Part shown: piece by piece, positions 57,124-64,000 of the stretch
Numbering within the stretch: the stretch's first letter is position 1
How the letters are laid out: every line of letters starts with the position of its first letter
NCBI RefSeq assembly: GCF_014646515.1
Contig: NZ_BMNK01000008.1
Coordinates: 186,001 to 250,000, forward strand
Direction: 5' to 3'
Length of the DNA stretch: 64,000 bases
From: Nonomuraea glycinis
GTDB lineage: Bacteria > Actinomycetota > Actinomycetes > Streptosporangiales > Streptosporangiaceae
The notes under the pieces: model-generated
What the model was told of the DNA's origin: nothing
What the model saw: the letters and a program-made list of their open reading frames with translations, nothing else
Databases searched by the model: none
Position numbers and translations under genes: made by a program

Positions 57124-57146
57124 CCCCAAGTTCACTTGAGGTCAAG
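57124..57146 (-). promoter_or_regulatory. MerR-type operator/promoter remnant
   Basis: On the minus strand, TTGACCTCAAGT is followed by GAACTTGGGGT: the CCTCAAGT...ACTTGRGG dyad inside a long spacer after a TTGACC -35 box is the classic site for MerR-family activators. The matching -10 would fall at about 57,121-57,116, where only GTTCAT is found. No merR gene remains in the window. Confidence 0.5.
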
Positions 57147-57489
57147 AGCGTCAATCGTGCCGGGCGGCCCCTGGTGTGCAGGAAACGCTCAGGCCAGGAG
57201 GCCCAGAGTTTCGGGCACCCCCAGGACGTGAGCTGCCGCTCCGGTCCACGCCGCGCCCCCGGCAATACGACAAGACCAAGGCGGTCCCGCCCCCTTCTCC
57301 GGACGGTTCCACCACCCCAATATGATCACTCTGCGTGACGACGGCCCGCCGAGAAAAAGATTCCACATCAGGTACGCCCTGCCCCAGGACGCCCATTCCC
57401 CCCGCCCCCCGCACACGAAGCACCGGCACCCGCGCCATTTCCGGGGTCAAGGCCATGACCAGGAGCTTTGCCCAATAGGCTGCATCACT
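57147..57489. other. Gene-free stretch before yaaA
   Basis: No reliable gene is seen in either strand. ORFs that pass through show no protein-like composition. It presumably contains the yaaA promoter; no clear -35/-10 was assigned. Confidence 0.45.
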
Positions 57490-58203
57490 GTGCTGATTCT
57501 GCTGCCGCCGTCGGAGGGCAAGGCGTCCGAGGGAGACGGTCCCGCCGTCGAAGAGCTGTCCTTCCCCAAGCTCGACCGTCATCGCAAGCGGGTGATGAGC
57601 GCCCTGATCAAGGCCTCCCGCCGCCGCGACGCCCTCCAGGTGCTCGGCCTGTCCCCCGGCCTGGCCCCCGAGCTGGCGAAGAACCTGGCCATCAGGCAGG
57701 CCCCCACGCTGCCCGCGGCCGAGCTCTACACCGGCGTGCTGTACGACAACCTGGCGCCGGCCGAGCTCGGCCCCGAGGCGCGGGCCAGGGCGGAGGAGAG
57801 TGTGCTGATCTTCTCGGGCCTGTGGGGGGTGCTGCGGCTCAAGGACCGGATCCCGCCCTACCGGCTGTCCATGGGCGTGAGCCTACCGCCGATGGGCGGG
57901 CTGGCGGCGTTCTGGCGGCCGGCGATCACCGCCGAGCTGGACCGGCTGCCCGGCCTGGTCGTGGACCTGCGATCGGCCACGTACGCGGGCGCGTGGCGCC
58001 CCGGCGAGCGCGGCGTGTCGGTACGGGTCCTCAAGGAGGGCAAGGTCGTCAGCCACATGGCCAAGGCCACCCGCGGCGAGATCGCCAGGGCGCTGCTGGA
58101 GAGCGGCCTGACCCCGACGACGCCGGAGGAGTTGGCCAAAGCTCTCGACGGCCTGGGCTACGCGGTACGTCCCGCGCCGGGCAGGCTCGACATCGACATC
58201 TGA
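57490..58203 (+). CDS. yaaA: YaaA family peroxide-stress protein
   Basis: 237 aa from GTG 57490 (VLILLPPSEGKASEGDG), which matches the family N-terminus; the frame opens at 57322 without support. Family segments: ELYTGVLYDNLAPAELG, ESVLIFSGLWGVLRLKDRIP, PYRLSMGVSLPP, and late VVDLRSATYAGAWRPG with HMAKATRGEIARALLE. In E. coli YaaA lowers free iron during peroxide stress and binds DNA. It is convergent with sigA and separated from it by a shared terminator. Confidence 0.92.
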   Translation: MLILLPPSEGKASEGDGPAVEELSFPKLDRHRKRVMSALIKASRRRDALQVLGLSPGLAPELAKNLAIRQAPTLPAAELYTGVLYDNLAPAELGPEARARAEESVLIFSGLWGVLRLKDRIPPYRLSMGVSLPPMGGLAAFWRPAITAELDRLPGLVVDLRSATYAGAWRPGERGVSVRVLKEGKVVSHMAKATRGEIARALLESGLTPTTPEELAKALDGLGYAVRPAPGRLDIDI

Positions 58204-58242
58204 GCAGGAAGAACCGACGCCTGGGCAAGAAAACGTCGGGCA

Positions 58243-58279
58243 AGAAAAAAGGGGACAACGGCGGTTGCCCCCTTTTTTC
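58243..58279. terminator. Bidirectional terminator between yaaA and sigA
   Basis: AAAAAAGGGGACAAC (58245-58259) faces GTTGCCCCCTTTTTT (58264-58278). The GC stem is flanked by A and T tracts on either side, so it can end transcription from both directions. Confidence 0.85.
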
Positions 58280-58289
58280 GACGCGATGC

Positions 58290-59942
58290 CTAGTCCAGGT
58301 AGTCGCGCAGGACCTGCGAGCGGGACGGGTGACGGAGCTTGGACATGGTCTTCGACTCGATCTGCCGGATGCGCTCGCGCGTCACCCCGTAGACCTTGCC
58401 GATCTCGTCCAGCGTCTTGGGCTGACCGTCGGTGAGGCCGAACCGCATCGACACGACACCCGCCTCGCGCTCCGACAACGTGTCGAGAACGGAGTGCAGC
58501 TGCTCCTGCAGCAGCGTGAAGCTGACGGCGTCGGCCGGGACGATGGCCTCGGAGTCCTCGATGAGGTCGCCGAACTCGCTGTCGCCCTCCTCACCCAGCG
58601 GGGTGTGCAGGGAGATCGGCTCGCGACCGTACTTCTGGACCTCGACCACCTTTTCGGGTGTCATGTCCAGCTCGCGGGCGAGCTCTTCCGGCGTGGGCTC
58701 GCGGCCCAGGTCCTGCAGCATCTGCCGCTGGACGCGGGCCAGCTTGTTGATCACTTCGACCATGTGAACCGGGATGCGGATGGTCCGCGCCTGGTCCGCC
58801 ATGGCACGGGTGATCGCCTGCCGGATCCACCAGGTGGCGTAGGTGGAGAACTTGTAGCCCTTGGTGTAGTCGAACTTCTCCACCGCGCGGATCAGACCGA
58901 GGTTGCCCTCCTGGATCAGGTCCAGGAACAGCATGCCGCGGCCGGTGTAGCGCTTGGCCAGCGAGACCACGAGCCGGAGGTTGGCCTCCAGCAGGTGGTT
59001 CTTGGCCCGGCGGCCGTCCTCGGCGATCCACTCCAGCTCGGCCCTGACGTCGACCGGCAGGTTGTCGATCTCGCCGCCGCCGAGTTGCTCCTCGGCGAAC
59101 AGACCGGCCTCGATCCGCTTGGCCAGCTCGACCTCCTGCTCGGCGTTGAGCAGGGGGACCTTGCCGATCTGCTTGAGGTAGTCCTTGACGGGGTCGGCGG
59201 TGGCACCCGCGGCCGCGACCTGCGCGATCGGGGCGTCATCGTCGTCGTCGGTCAGGATGAGGACCTCGTCCTCGCTCTTCTCGACGACCGCCGCGGCGGC
59301 CACCTCCGCGACCTTGGGCTCTTCTGGCTCCTCATCGGAGTCGCCCTCGGTGTCGGAGTCGCTCGCCGCGATCTCCACATCGTCGACGTCGATGTCCTCG
59401 AGGTCGACCAGCTCCACGTCAGCGTCGAGCTCGATGTCCTCGTCGTCGACACCGTCGGACGACTTGGGCTTGATCTCGGCAGGCCCGGCGCTGTCCGGCT
59501 TGGCCTTCTTGGCCTGTCCGGCACTGTCTGCCTTGGCCTTCTTGGCGGCCGGCGCGGCCTTCTTGGCAGGAGTCGGCTTCTTGGCCGCCGGCTCTGCTTC
59601 GGCGGTGCCCACGACCGCGGTGACGGTCTCGGGCTGCTGCTCCTTGGCGGCTGCTGCCGCTTTGGTCTTGACGGGGGCGGCTGTGCGGCGCTTTGCTGGA
59701 CGCGACTTCTTCGGCGCTGCCGAATCCGCGGCGGTCACCACCACGGTCACGCCCTCTTTGCTGAGGTTCCGCAAGAACGCGGCGGCGTGCGACATGGGGA
59801 TGTCGGCCTCCTCGAAGGCCTGGCGGACATCCTCAGACTCGAGGAAACCCTGCGAGCGCCCACGCTCGAGCAGTCGCTGAATGACGGGCTCGTTCAGCTC
59901 TTGTGGCTTCGAGCGAGTCGAACTTGCAGGCGACACGAACAC
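58290..59942 (-). CDS. sigA: Principal RNA polymerase sigma factor (HrdB/SigA type)
   Basis: 550 aa, GTG 59942 (a second GTG at 59936 is possible). The N-terminal ~270 residues are region 1.1 plus a Lys/Ala- and Asp/Glu-rich insertion (AKKAAPAAKKAKADSAGQAK, DIELDADVELVDLEDIDVDD), typical of actinomycete HrdB. Region 1.2: DPVKDYLKQIGKVPLLNAEQ. Region 2: NLRLVVSLAKRYTGRGMLFL, DLIQEGNLGLIRAVEKFDYT, KFSTYATWWIRQAITRAMAD. Regions 3 and 4: REPTPEELARELDMTPEKVV, SEREAGVVSMRFGLTDGQPK, VTRERIRQIESKTMSKLRHP. It directs housekeeping transcription. Downstream is the bidirectional terminator; 234 bp separate it from the phosphatase gene upstream. Confidence 0.97.
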   Translation of the reverse strand: MFVSPASSTRSKPQELNEPVIQRLLERGRSQGFLESEDVRQAFEEADIPMSHAAAFLRNLSKEGVTVVVTAADSAAPKKSRPAKRRTAAPVKTKAAAAAKEQQPETVTAVVGTAEAEPAAKKPTPAKKAAPAAKKAKADSAGQAKKAKPDSAGPAEIKPKSSDGVDDEDIELDADVELVDLEDIDVDDVEIAASDSDTEGDSDEEPEEPKVAEVAAAAVVEKSEDEVLILTDDDDDAPIAQVAAAGATADPVKDYLKQIGKVPLLNAEQEVELAKRIEAGLFAEEQLGGGEIDNLPVDVRAELEWIAEDGRRAKNHLLEANLRLVVSLAKRYTGRGMLFLDLIQEGNLGLIRAVEKFDYTKGYKFSTYATWWIRQAITRAMADQARTIRIPVHMVEVINKLARVQRQMLQDLGREPTPEELARELDMTPEKVVEVQKYGREPISLHTPLGEEGDSEFGDLIEDSEAIVPADAVSFTLLQEQLHSVLDTLSEREAGVVSMRFGLTDGQPKTLDEIGKVYGVTRERIRQIESKTMSKLRHPSRSQVLRDYLD

Positions 59943-60176
59943 CTCTCGAACGAACGCGTGGCGACAATGGACCCAGATGCCCGCTGGGGGGCTGTTGCCT
60001 CTCTCAGAGATCGGAGGCCGTGCGGACCGCTACGGACCTGCCCAGCATTCTGGCACGACCTTGCGATCCATACGGCCACCTCCCGGCGGTTGACCTCCAC
60101 CCTAGGCCGACCAAAGTAGTAGTGCGTACGTAAGGGCGGCACCGATACCCGAAAGCAACCCTTATGACTGATTCAT

Positions 60177-62270
60177 TCAGTCACTCTTCGTGGCAGGCGG
60201 CACGTGAATGGCCAGGGCGGTAACGTCATCATCCTGTTCATATCCCGACAACATCCGGTCAACCAGGAAGTCCAGCAGCATGTGCGGACTTCCCACCACC
60301 TCAGGCGGCGCTTCGGTCACAACACTGCAAATCTCTGCGAGTCCGGCATCCAGCCCGCGTTTGCGGTTCTCCACCAGTCCGTCGGAGTAGAGCACGGCCG
60401 TATGGCCGGGCGGCACTACGAAGCGGAACTGCCTTCGGCTGGTCGGCCAGCCTAGCGGAGTGCCCGGCTCGGCGTCGCAGAGAATCGCCGTGCCCTGCGG
60501 AGATACCAGGACGGGTGGCGGATGGCCCGCGAGCGCGAGCGTGCCCTCACCGGTGACCGGCTCGACCACCATGTAGGCGAGGGTGGTGACCTGCTCCTCC
60601 TCTTCGGTGGCGTCGAAGACCCGGTCGAGCCCCGTCAGCACGGCCGCGGGCGGCGGGTTGGTCAGCGCCAGCGCTCGCATGGCGTTGCGGATGCGGCCCA
60701 TGCCGGCCGCCGCCTTGACGCCCTTGCCCATGACATCGCCGACGACGGCCGCTACCCGGCCGTCCTGCAGCACGAACGCGTCGTACCAGTCGCCGCCGAC
60801 CTGCACGTGGCGACTGCCCGAGCGGAAGCGCTGGGCCAGCTCCAGGCCCTTGATGACCGGCAGGCGGTCAGGCAGCAGGCTGCGCTGCAGCGTCTCGGCG
60901 GTTTTGTGCTCACGCTCGAACAAGGTGGCGCGCTCCACAGCCAGCGCGCACTGCCCGGCCAGCGCCTCCAGGAAGACGCCGTCCTCCTGGGAGATCTTCT
61001 GCGGCCTGGTGAACGAGAAGCGCAGCGCTCCCAGCGCCCGGCCGGCGGCGAGCAGCGGCAGCCCCACCCAGGCCCGCTCGTCGCTGTTGGCCAGATAGGT
61101 GCTGAGCACTTCCTTGTCGCCGCCCGCCTCGAGAAGCTGGAGCTTCAGGCTGACGGGCGACTCGGCGAAGAACGGCCTGCGGCTGTTGACGGCCATGGTC
61201 ATCACGCTGGTGTGCGACAGCGGGATCTCCTCGCCGGCCGAGCCGGACGCCTCGGGGACGCCCTCGCCGTTGATCAGCTTGAGCGCCGCCCGGTCGGTGT
61301 CCAGCAGCGCCACCGCGGACCGATCCGCGGCCAGCGCGGTGCGGCCGACGTCGATGATGACCTGCACCACCTGCTCGACCGTGAGCGCCTCGGCGAGCTG
61401 GGCGGTGGCGCCCTGCAGCCGGGCCGTGCGCAGGGCGGCGGCGCCGAGCTGGTCGGTCAGCCTGCCCCGCATCTCCTCGGCCTCACGCTGCGGCGTCACG
61501 TCGGTGTTGGCGCCCACCCACTCCACGATCCGGCCGTGCCGGATGATCGGCACGGCGCGCACCTCGAAGTGGCGGAAGCCGCTGGCCCTGGTGCGCACGC
61601 GGTAGTTCCACTCGAACATGGTCCGGCCGCGCAGCGCCTCCTTCCAGGCCTCTTCGGTCTGCTGGCGCTCGTCCTGGTGCACGGCCTCCAGCCAGCCGTA
61701 GGCGAGGTATTCCTCCAGGCCCTGGCCGGTGATGGCACGCCACTGCGGCGCGTCCTCGACCACCGTGCCGGTGGGCGAGGTGATCCAGACGAGCTGGGAC
61801 TGCGCCTCGACCAGCGAGCGATAGCGCTCCTCGCTGCGGCGCAGGTCCTCCTCGACCTGGCGGCTCTCGGTCACGTCGAGCCCGAGCATCGCGACGGCCA
61901 GCAGGGCGCCGGACTCGTCGTGCACCGGCGAGAACGACATCGACCAGTAGCGCGTCTCGCCCTCCGGTGAACGCACCCGCACGCGTCTCTCGGTGACCGG
62001 CGCGTCGCTGTCGGTGACGGACTGGAAGCCTTGTGCGACGACCTGGCCGATATCGGCCGTCAGCGCCTCGGCCGAGGCGCGGCCCACCAGCCGCTCGGCC
62101 GGGACACCGACGACGTCGGTGAACACGTCGTTGACCCGCTGGATGCGGCCGTCGACGTCGAAGAAGGCAAAGGCGAACTCTGCCTCGGACAGCAGGCCCT
62201 TGAGGAGGGCGGAGTCTGAGATGTCCACATCCGACTCCCGGGGACGGGGAACGGAGGTCTCGGCGCTCAT
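60177..62270 (-). CDS. PAS-PAS-GAF-PP2C (SpoIIE-type) serine phosphatase
   Basis: 697 aa from ATG 62270 with GGAGGTG upstream; the frame opens at 62387 but that part is not protein-like. Two PAS domains: ~20-140 (FAFAFFDVDGRIQRVNDVFT, ending AMLGLDVTESRQVEEDL) and ~145-270 (LVWITSPTGTVVEDAPQWRA, ending GANTDVTPQREAEEM). GAF ~290-450 (ALTVEQVVQVIIDVGRTALA). PP2C ~470-690 with SRHVQVGGDWYDAFVL, VAAVVGDVMGKGVKAAAGMG and YEQDDDVTALAIHV, where the metal Asp residues are intact. Such proteins dephosphorylate anti-sigma antagonists in response to redox or light signals. No transmembrane segment; cytosolic sensor-phosphatase. No anti-sigma partner is adjacent. Confidence 0.92.
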   Translation of the reverse strand: MSAETSVPRPRESDVDISDSALLKGLLSEAEFAFAFFDVDGRIQRVNDVFTDVVGVPAERLVGRASAEALTADIGQVVAQGFQSVTDSDAPVTERRVRVRSPEGETRYWSMSFSPVHDESGALLAVAMLGLDVTESRQVEEDLRRSEERYRSLVEAQSQLVWITSPTGTVVEDAPQWRAITGQGLEEYLAYGWLEAVHQDERQQTEEAWKEALRGRTMFEWNYRVRTRASGFRHFEVRAVPIIRHGRIVEWVGANTDVTPQREAEEMRGRLTDQLGAAALRTARLQGATAQLAEALTVEQVVQVIIDVGRTALAADRSAVALLDTDRAALKLINGEGVPEASGSAGEEIPLSHTSVMTMAVNSRRPFFAESPVSLKLQLLEAGGDKEVLSTYLANSDERAWVGLPLLAAGRALGALRFSFTRPQKISQEDGVFLEALAGQCALAVERATLFEREHKTAETLQRSLLPDRLPVIKGLELAQRFRSGSRHVQVGGDWYDAFVLQDGRVAAVVGDVMGKGVKAAAGMGRIRNAMRALALTNPPPAAVLTGLDRVFDATEEEEQVTTLAYMVVEPVTGEGTLALAGHPPPVLVSPQGTAILCDAEPGTPLGWPTSRRQFRFVVPPGHTAVLYSDGLVENRKRGLDAGLAEICSVVTEAPPEVVGSPHMLLDFLVDRMLSGYEQDDDVTALAIHVPPATKSD

Positions 62271-62464
62271 GGTCGGCACCTCCGTCGCGTGCCAGGGTCT
62301 CCCACGCGGCACATCTCCATAATCGTGTATCGGCGTAGCGCAGCTCCGGGCGACCGGATTCTGCAGTACATCATCGGCGATGGGCATGCGCGGACGGAAG
62401 CCCCGGCCGCCATACGGTCAACGCATCCTGTCAAAATCGCTCCACGTTGCGCAGCAAGATCAGG

Positions 62465-63034
62465 CTACTTGGCCTTCGCCGCCTGCTTGGCCTCCTGTTT
62501 GGCGGCTCGGACTCTGACCAGCGTGTCGGCGTCGACCACATCGGCGACCGACCGGAAAGCGCCCTCCTCGCCGTAGAGACCGGCGGCCTCCCGCCATCCT
62601 GGCGGTTGGACCCCCAGCTGTTTGCCCAGCAATGCCAGAAAGATCTGGGCCTTCTGCTTGCCGTAACCCGGCAACTCCTGCAGTCGCTTCAGCAACCCTT
62701 TGCCGTCCGCCACATCTTCCCAGAGCCGCTCGGCCTCGCCGTCATAGTGCTCGACCAGGTAAGCGGCGAGTTGCTGCACGCGCGCCGCCATCGACTTGGG
62801 GTAGCGGTGGACCGCCGGCTTGGCCGCCAGCAGCGCCACGAACGCCTCGGGGTCATAGGAGGCTATCTCTTCAGCGGTCAGTTCGTGCCCGAGCCGCTCA
62901 GAAATGGTGTAAGGCCCCGTGAACGCCCACTCCATCGACACCTGCTGATCGAGCAGCATGCCGACGAGCAGGGCGAGCGGGCTGCGGCCGAGCAGGTCGT
63001 CGGCCTCGGCACGCTGGGCGAGCTGGATGCGCAT
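62465..63034 (-). CDS. HhH-GPD-type base-excision DNA repair protein
   Basis: 189 aa from ATG 63034 (MRIQLAQRAEADDLLGRSPL). The HhH motif is LKRLQELPGYGKQKAQIFLA, with PLALLVGMLLDQQVSMEWAF before it. The protein lacks the FCL iron-sulfur loop of endonuclease III and ends in a basic KQEAKQAAKAK tail. Actinobacteria have a compact subfamily of this kind with unknown lesion specificity. The long frame to 63979 is an antisense artefact. Confidence 0.85.
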   Translation of the reverse strand: MRIQLAQRAEADDLLGRSPLALLVGMLLDQQVSMEWAFTGPYTISERLGHELTAEEIASYDPEAFVALLAAKPAVHRYPKSMAARVQQLAAYLVEHYDGEAERLWEDVADGKGLLKRLQELPGYGKQKAQIFLALLGKQLGVQPPGWREAAGLYGEEGAFRSVADVVDADTLVRVRAAKQEAKQAAKAK

Positions 63035-63187
63035 GGGAACAGCTTCGCACGAAAGCGGTTCCCGAGAAGCGAACAAAGCCGTTGTGGAGGCTTGACACCG
63101 GCCCGAGAAAAGATGAAATGGGAGCGCAAGTCGCCTGCGTCCATTCCTGGGGGTTTGCCCCCGGGCATACGGAGGAATCTCACATCT

Positions 63188-63412
63188 ATGCTCGCTCTGG
63201 CCACACGCTTGCTCAAGGAACCGGTCAGTCACAGACTGGCCGAGGAGTTCCTGACCGTGCCCGTGGACACGATCGACAGGTGTGTCGACGATGTGTGCGC
63301 CTGCGCGCAGCACCTCGGCATCACGGCTACGCCCGAGATCGTCGAACGGATCGCCCGCGAACATCTGCTCGCGATCGTCAACTCCGCGCCACCGCCGCGG
63401 AGCCCTCGATAA
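63188..63412 (+). CDS. Small conserved hypothetical protein
   Basis: 74 aa from ATG 63188 with GGAGGA about 10 nt upstream. MLALATRLLKEPVSHRLAEE, FLTVPVDTIDRCVDDVCACA, QHLGITATPEIVERIAREHL: a compact helical protein with a three-Cys cluster (CVDDVCAC). No family assigned. It precedes the 3'-truncated gene at 63476 by 63 bp on the same strand, so an operon is possible. Confidence 0.7.
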   Translation: MLALATRLLKEPVSHRLAEEFLTVPVDTIDRCVDDVCACAQHLGITATPEIVERIAREHLLAIVNSAPPPRSPR

Positions 63413-63475
63413 CATCGAAGTCACCAGGCCGCGTTGTACGCGCCGTTTACGCCTGGAATGCGAGAGAGTGAGGGC

Positions 63476-64000
63476 GTGCGCCGACACCGACGAGACCCCC
63501 GGGAGAGCACCCCGCCCGACGATGTGTTCAAGGAGATGGTGCAGGCGGCCCGCGAGCTGCTGGCCGTCCGCAGCCCGCTCGACGCGGAGCTGATGGTCTC
63601 CGACATGGTCGGCGCCTGGTGGCGCAGACCGGTGCGGGGCGGTGACGTCGAACAGGTCCTCGGCGAGGGGCTCGTCGACTACGCCGCCAAGGCCGGCACC
63701 CCGGCGTCGCTGACGCTGCTGATCTGCCTGGCCTATCTGGGCACGTCCCGGCAGGGCGCCAAGGCGGAGGGCGCGGCGCTGGCGATGATGGAGTCGGGCG
63801 TGGCCAGGCCCGGCTGGGCGGACCGGGTCGGCGCGGTCAAGCACACCGGCTGCTACGTCTCCCGCGACGCCTACGGCGACCAGGACACGGTGATCTGCAC
63901 CTTCGCCTACCGCTGGAACGAGGACCAGACCCCCAGGCACGGTCAGGACCGCCACGCGCTCGTCATGGTCGTCGACCACAACATGTCCGGCATGGCGCGC
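63476..64000 (+). CDS. Hypothetical protein, C-terminus cut by window edge
   Basis: 175 codons are open from GTG 63476 to the right edge with no stop. VFKEMVQAARELLAVRSPLD, AELMVSDMVGAWWRRPVRGG, VEQVLGEGLVDYAAKAGTPA, and later VICTFAYRWNEDQTPRHGQD and HALVMVVDHNMSGMAR. There is no signal peptide. Codon use and composition are those of a real actinobacterial gene. The sequence is not recognised; it may be a conserved protein located beside sigA in relatives. An AGGG two bases before the GTG is a poor ribosome site, so an upstream start cannot be excluded. Confidence 0.7.
   Translation, partial: MRRHRRDPRESTPPDDVFKEMVQAARELLAVRSPLDAELMVSDMVGAWWRRPVRGGDVEQVLGEGLVDYAAKAGTPASLTLLICLAYLGTSRQGAKAEGAALAMMESGVARPGWADRVGAVKHTGCYVSRDAYGDQDTVICTFAYRWNEDQTPRHGQDRHALVMVVDHNMSGMAR

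Overview
The window is high-GC DNA from a filamentous actinomycete. Three things support this: GC-rich third codon positions, many GTG starts with ATGA/GTGA gene overlaps, and actinobacterial marker genes (an HrdB/SigA-type sigma factor with a long acidic/lysine-rich N-terminus, FasR-fabD-fabH-acpP-fabF, a single-chain aceE E1, AhpE, and DUF3052/DUF3145/DUF5998/DUF7455 proteins). The gene set looks most like Streptosporangiales (Nonomuraea-like); that placement is inference. Most of the window is core chromosome with several conflict/accessory loci and four gene remnants.

Layout. 1-2242: minus-strand genes (partial hypothetical, RidA, a membrane protein, a small cysteine-motif protein). 2377-9154: a plus-strand pair, a 1286-aa TPR-CHAT (caspase-like) protein and a 966-aa membrane-anchored protein with three tandem AAA+ modules, which reads as an uncharacterised conflict or stress system. 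9496-14393: an integrative-element remnant inserted in a tRNA-Val gene; it is bounded by a 66-bp perfect direct repeat, has arm-type repeats at one end, no recombinase, and carries atypical low-GC cargo. 14440-17438: minus-strand housekeeping cluster (ROK kinase, zinc ribbon, AhpE, DUF3052, YjbQ, DUF1918). 17945-32361: aceE, an esterase, regulators, a YgiB/GspS/DUF350 module, then fasR-fabD-fabH-acpP-fabF followed by a decayed acyl-CoA carboxylase beta gene where mycobacteria keep accD6. 33216-38122: a second, unrelated CHAT operon (cytoplasmic subtilase, ECF sigma factor, 148-aa protein, TPR-CHAT protein). 38062-47313: rhodanese, alkaline-phosphatase-superfamily enzyme, DUF5998, a GNAT/acyl-CoA synthetase fusion, PfkB kinase, a kinase pseudogene, and RecQ fused to a phosphoribosyltransferase-like domain. 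47364-63412: TauD-like dioxygenase, topoisomerase IV (parC, parE), redox and small enzymes, yaaA, sigA, a PAS-GAF-PP2C phosphatase and an HhH-GPD protein. The last gene runs off the right edge.

How the parts work together. aceE supplies acetyl-CoA and the fab operon under FasR uses it for type II fatty-acid synthesis. The order ahpE-DUF3052-aceE-fasR-fabD-acpP-KAS-(accD) matches the mycobacterial arrangement, with an insertion of about 6.5 kb between aceE and fasR. parC, parE and sigA form a replication/transcription block. The two CHAT loci share no obvious partner genes; both pair a TPR-CHAT protease with a dedicated second component (AAA+ machine, or subtilase plus sigma factor). They are the most promising material for new biology here. 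All functional statements come from reading motifs by eye; no database search was run.
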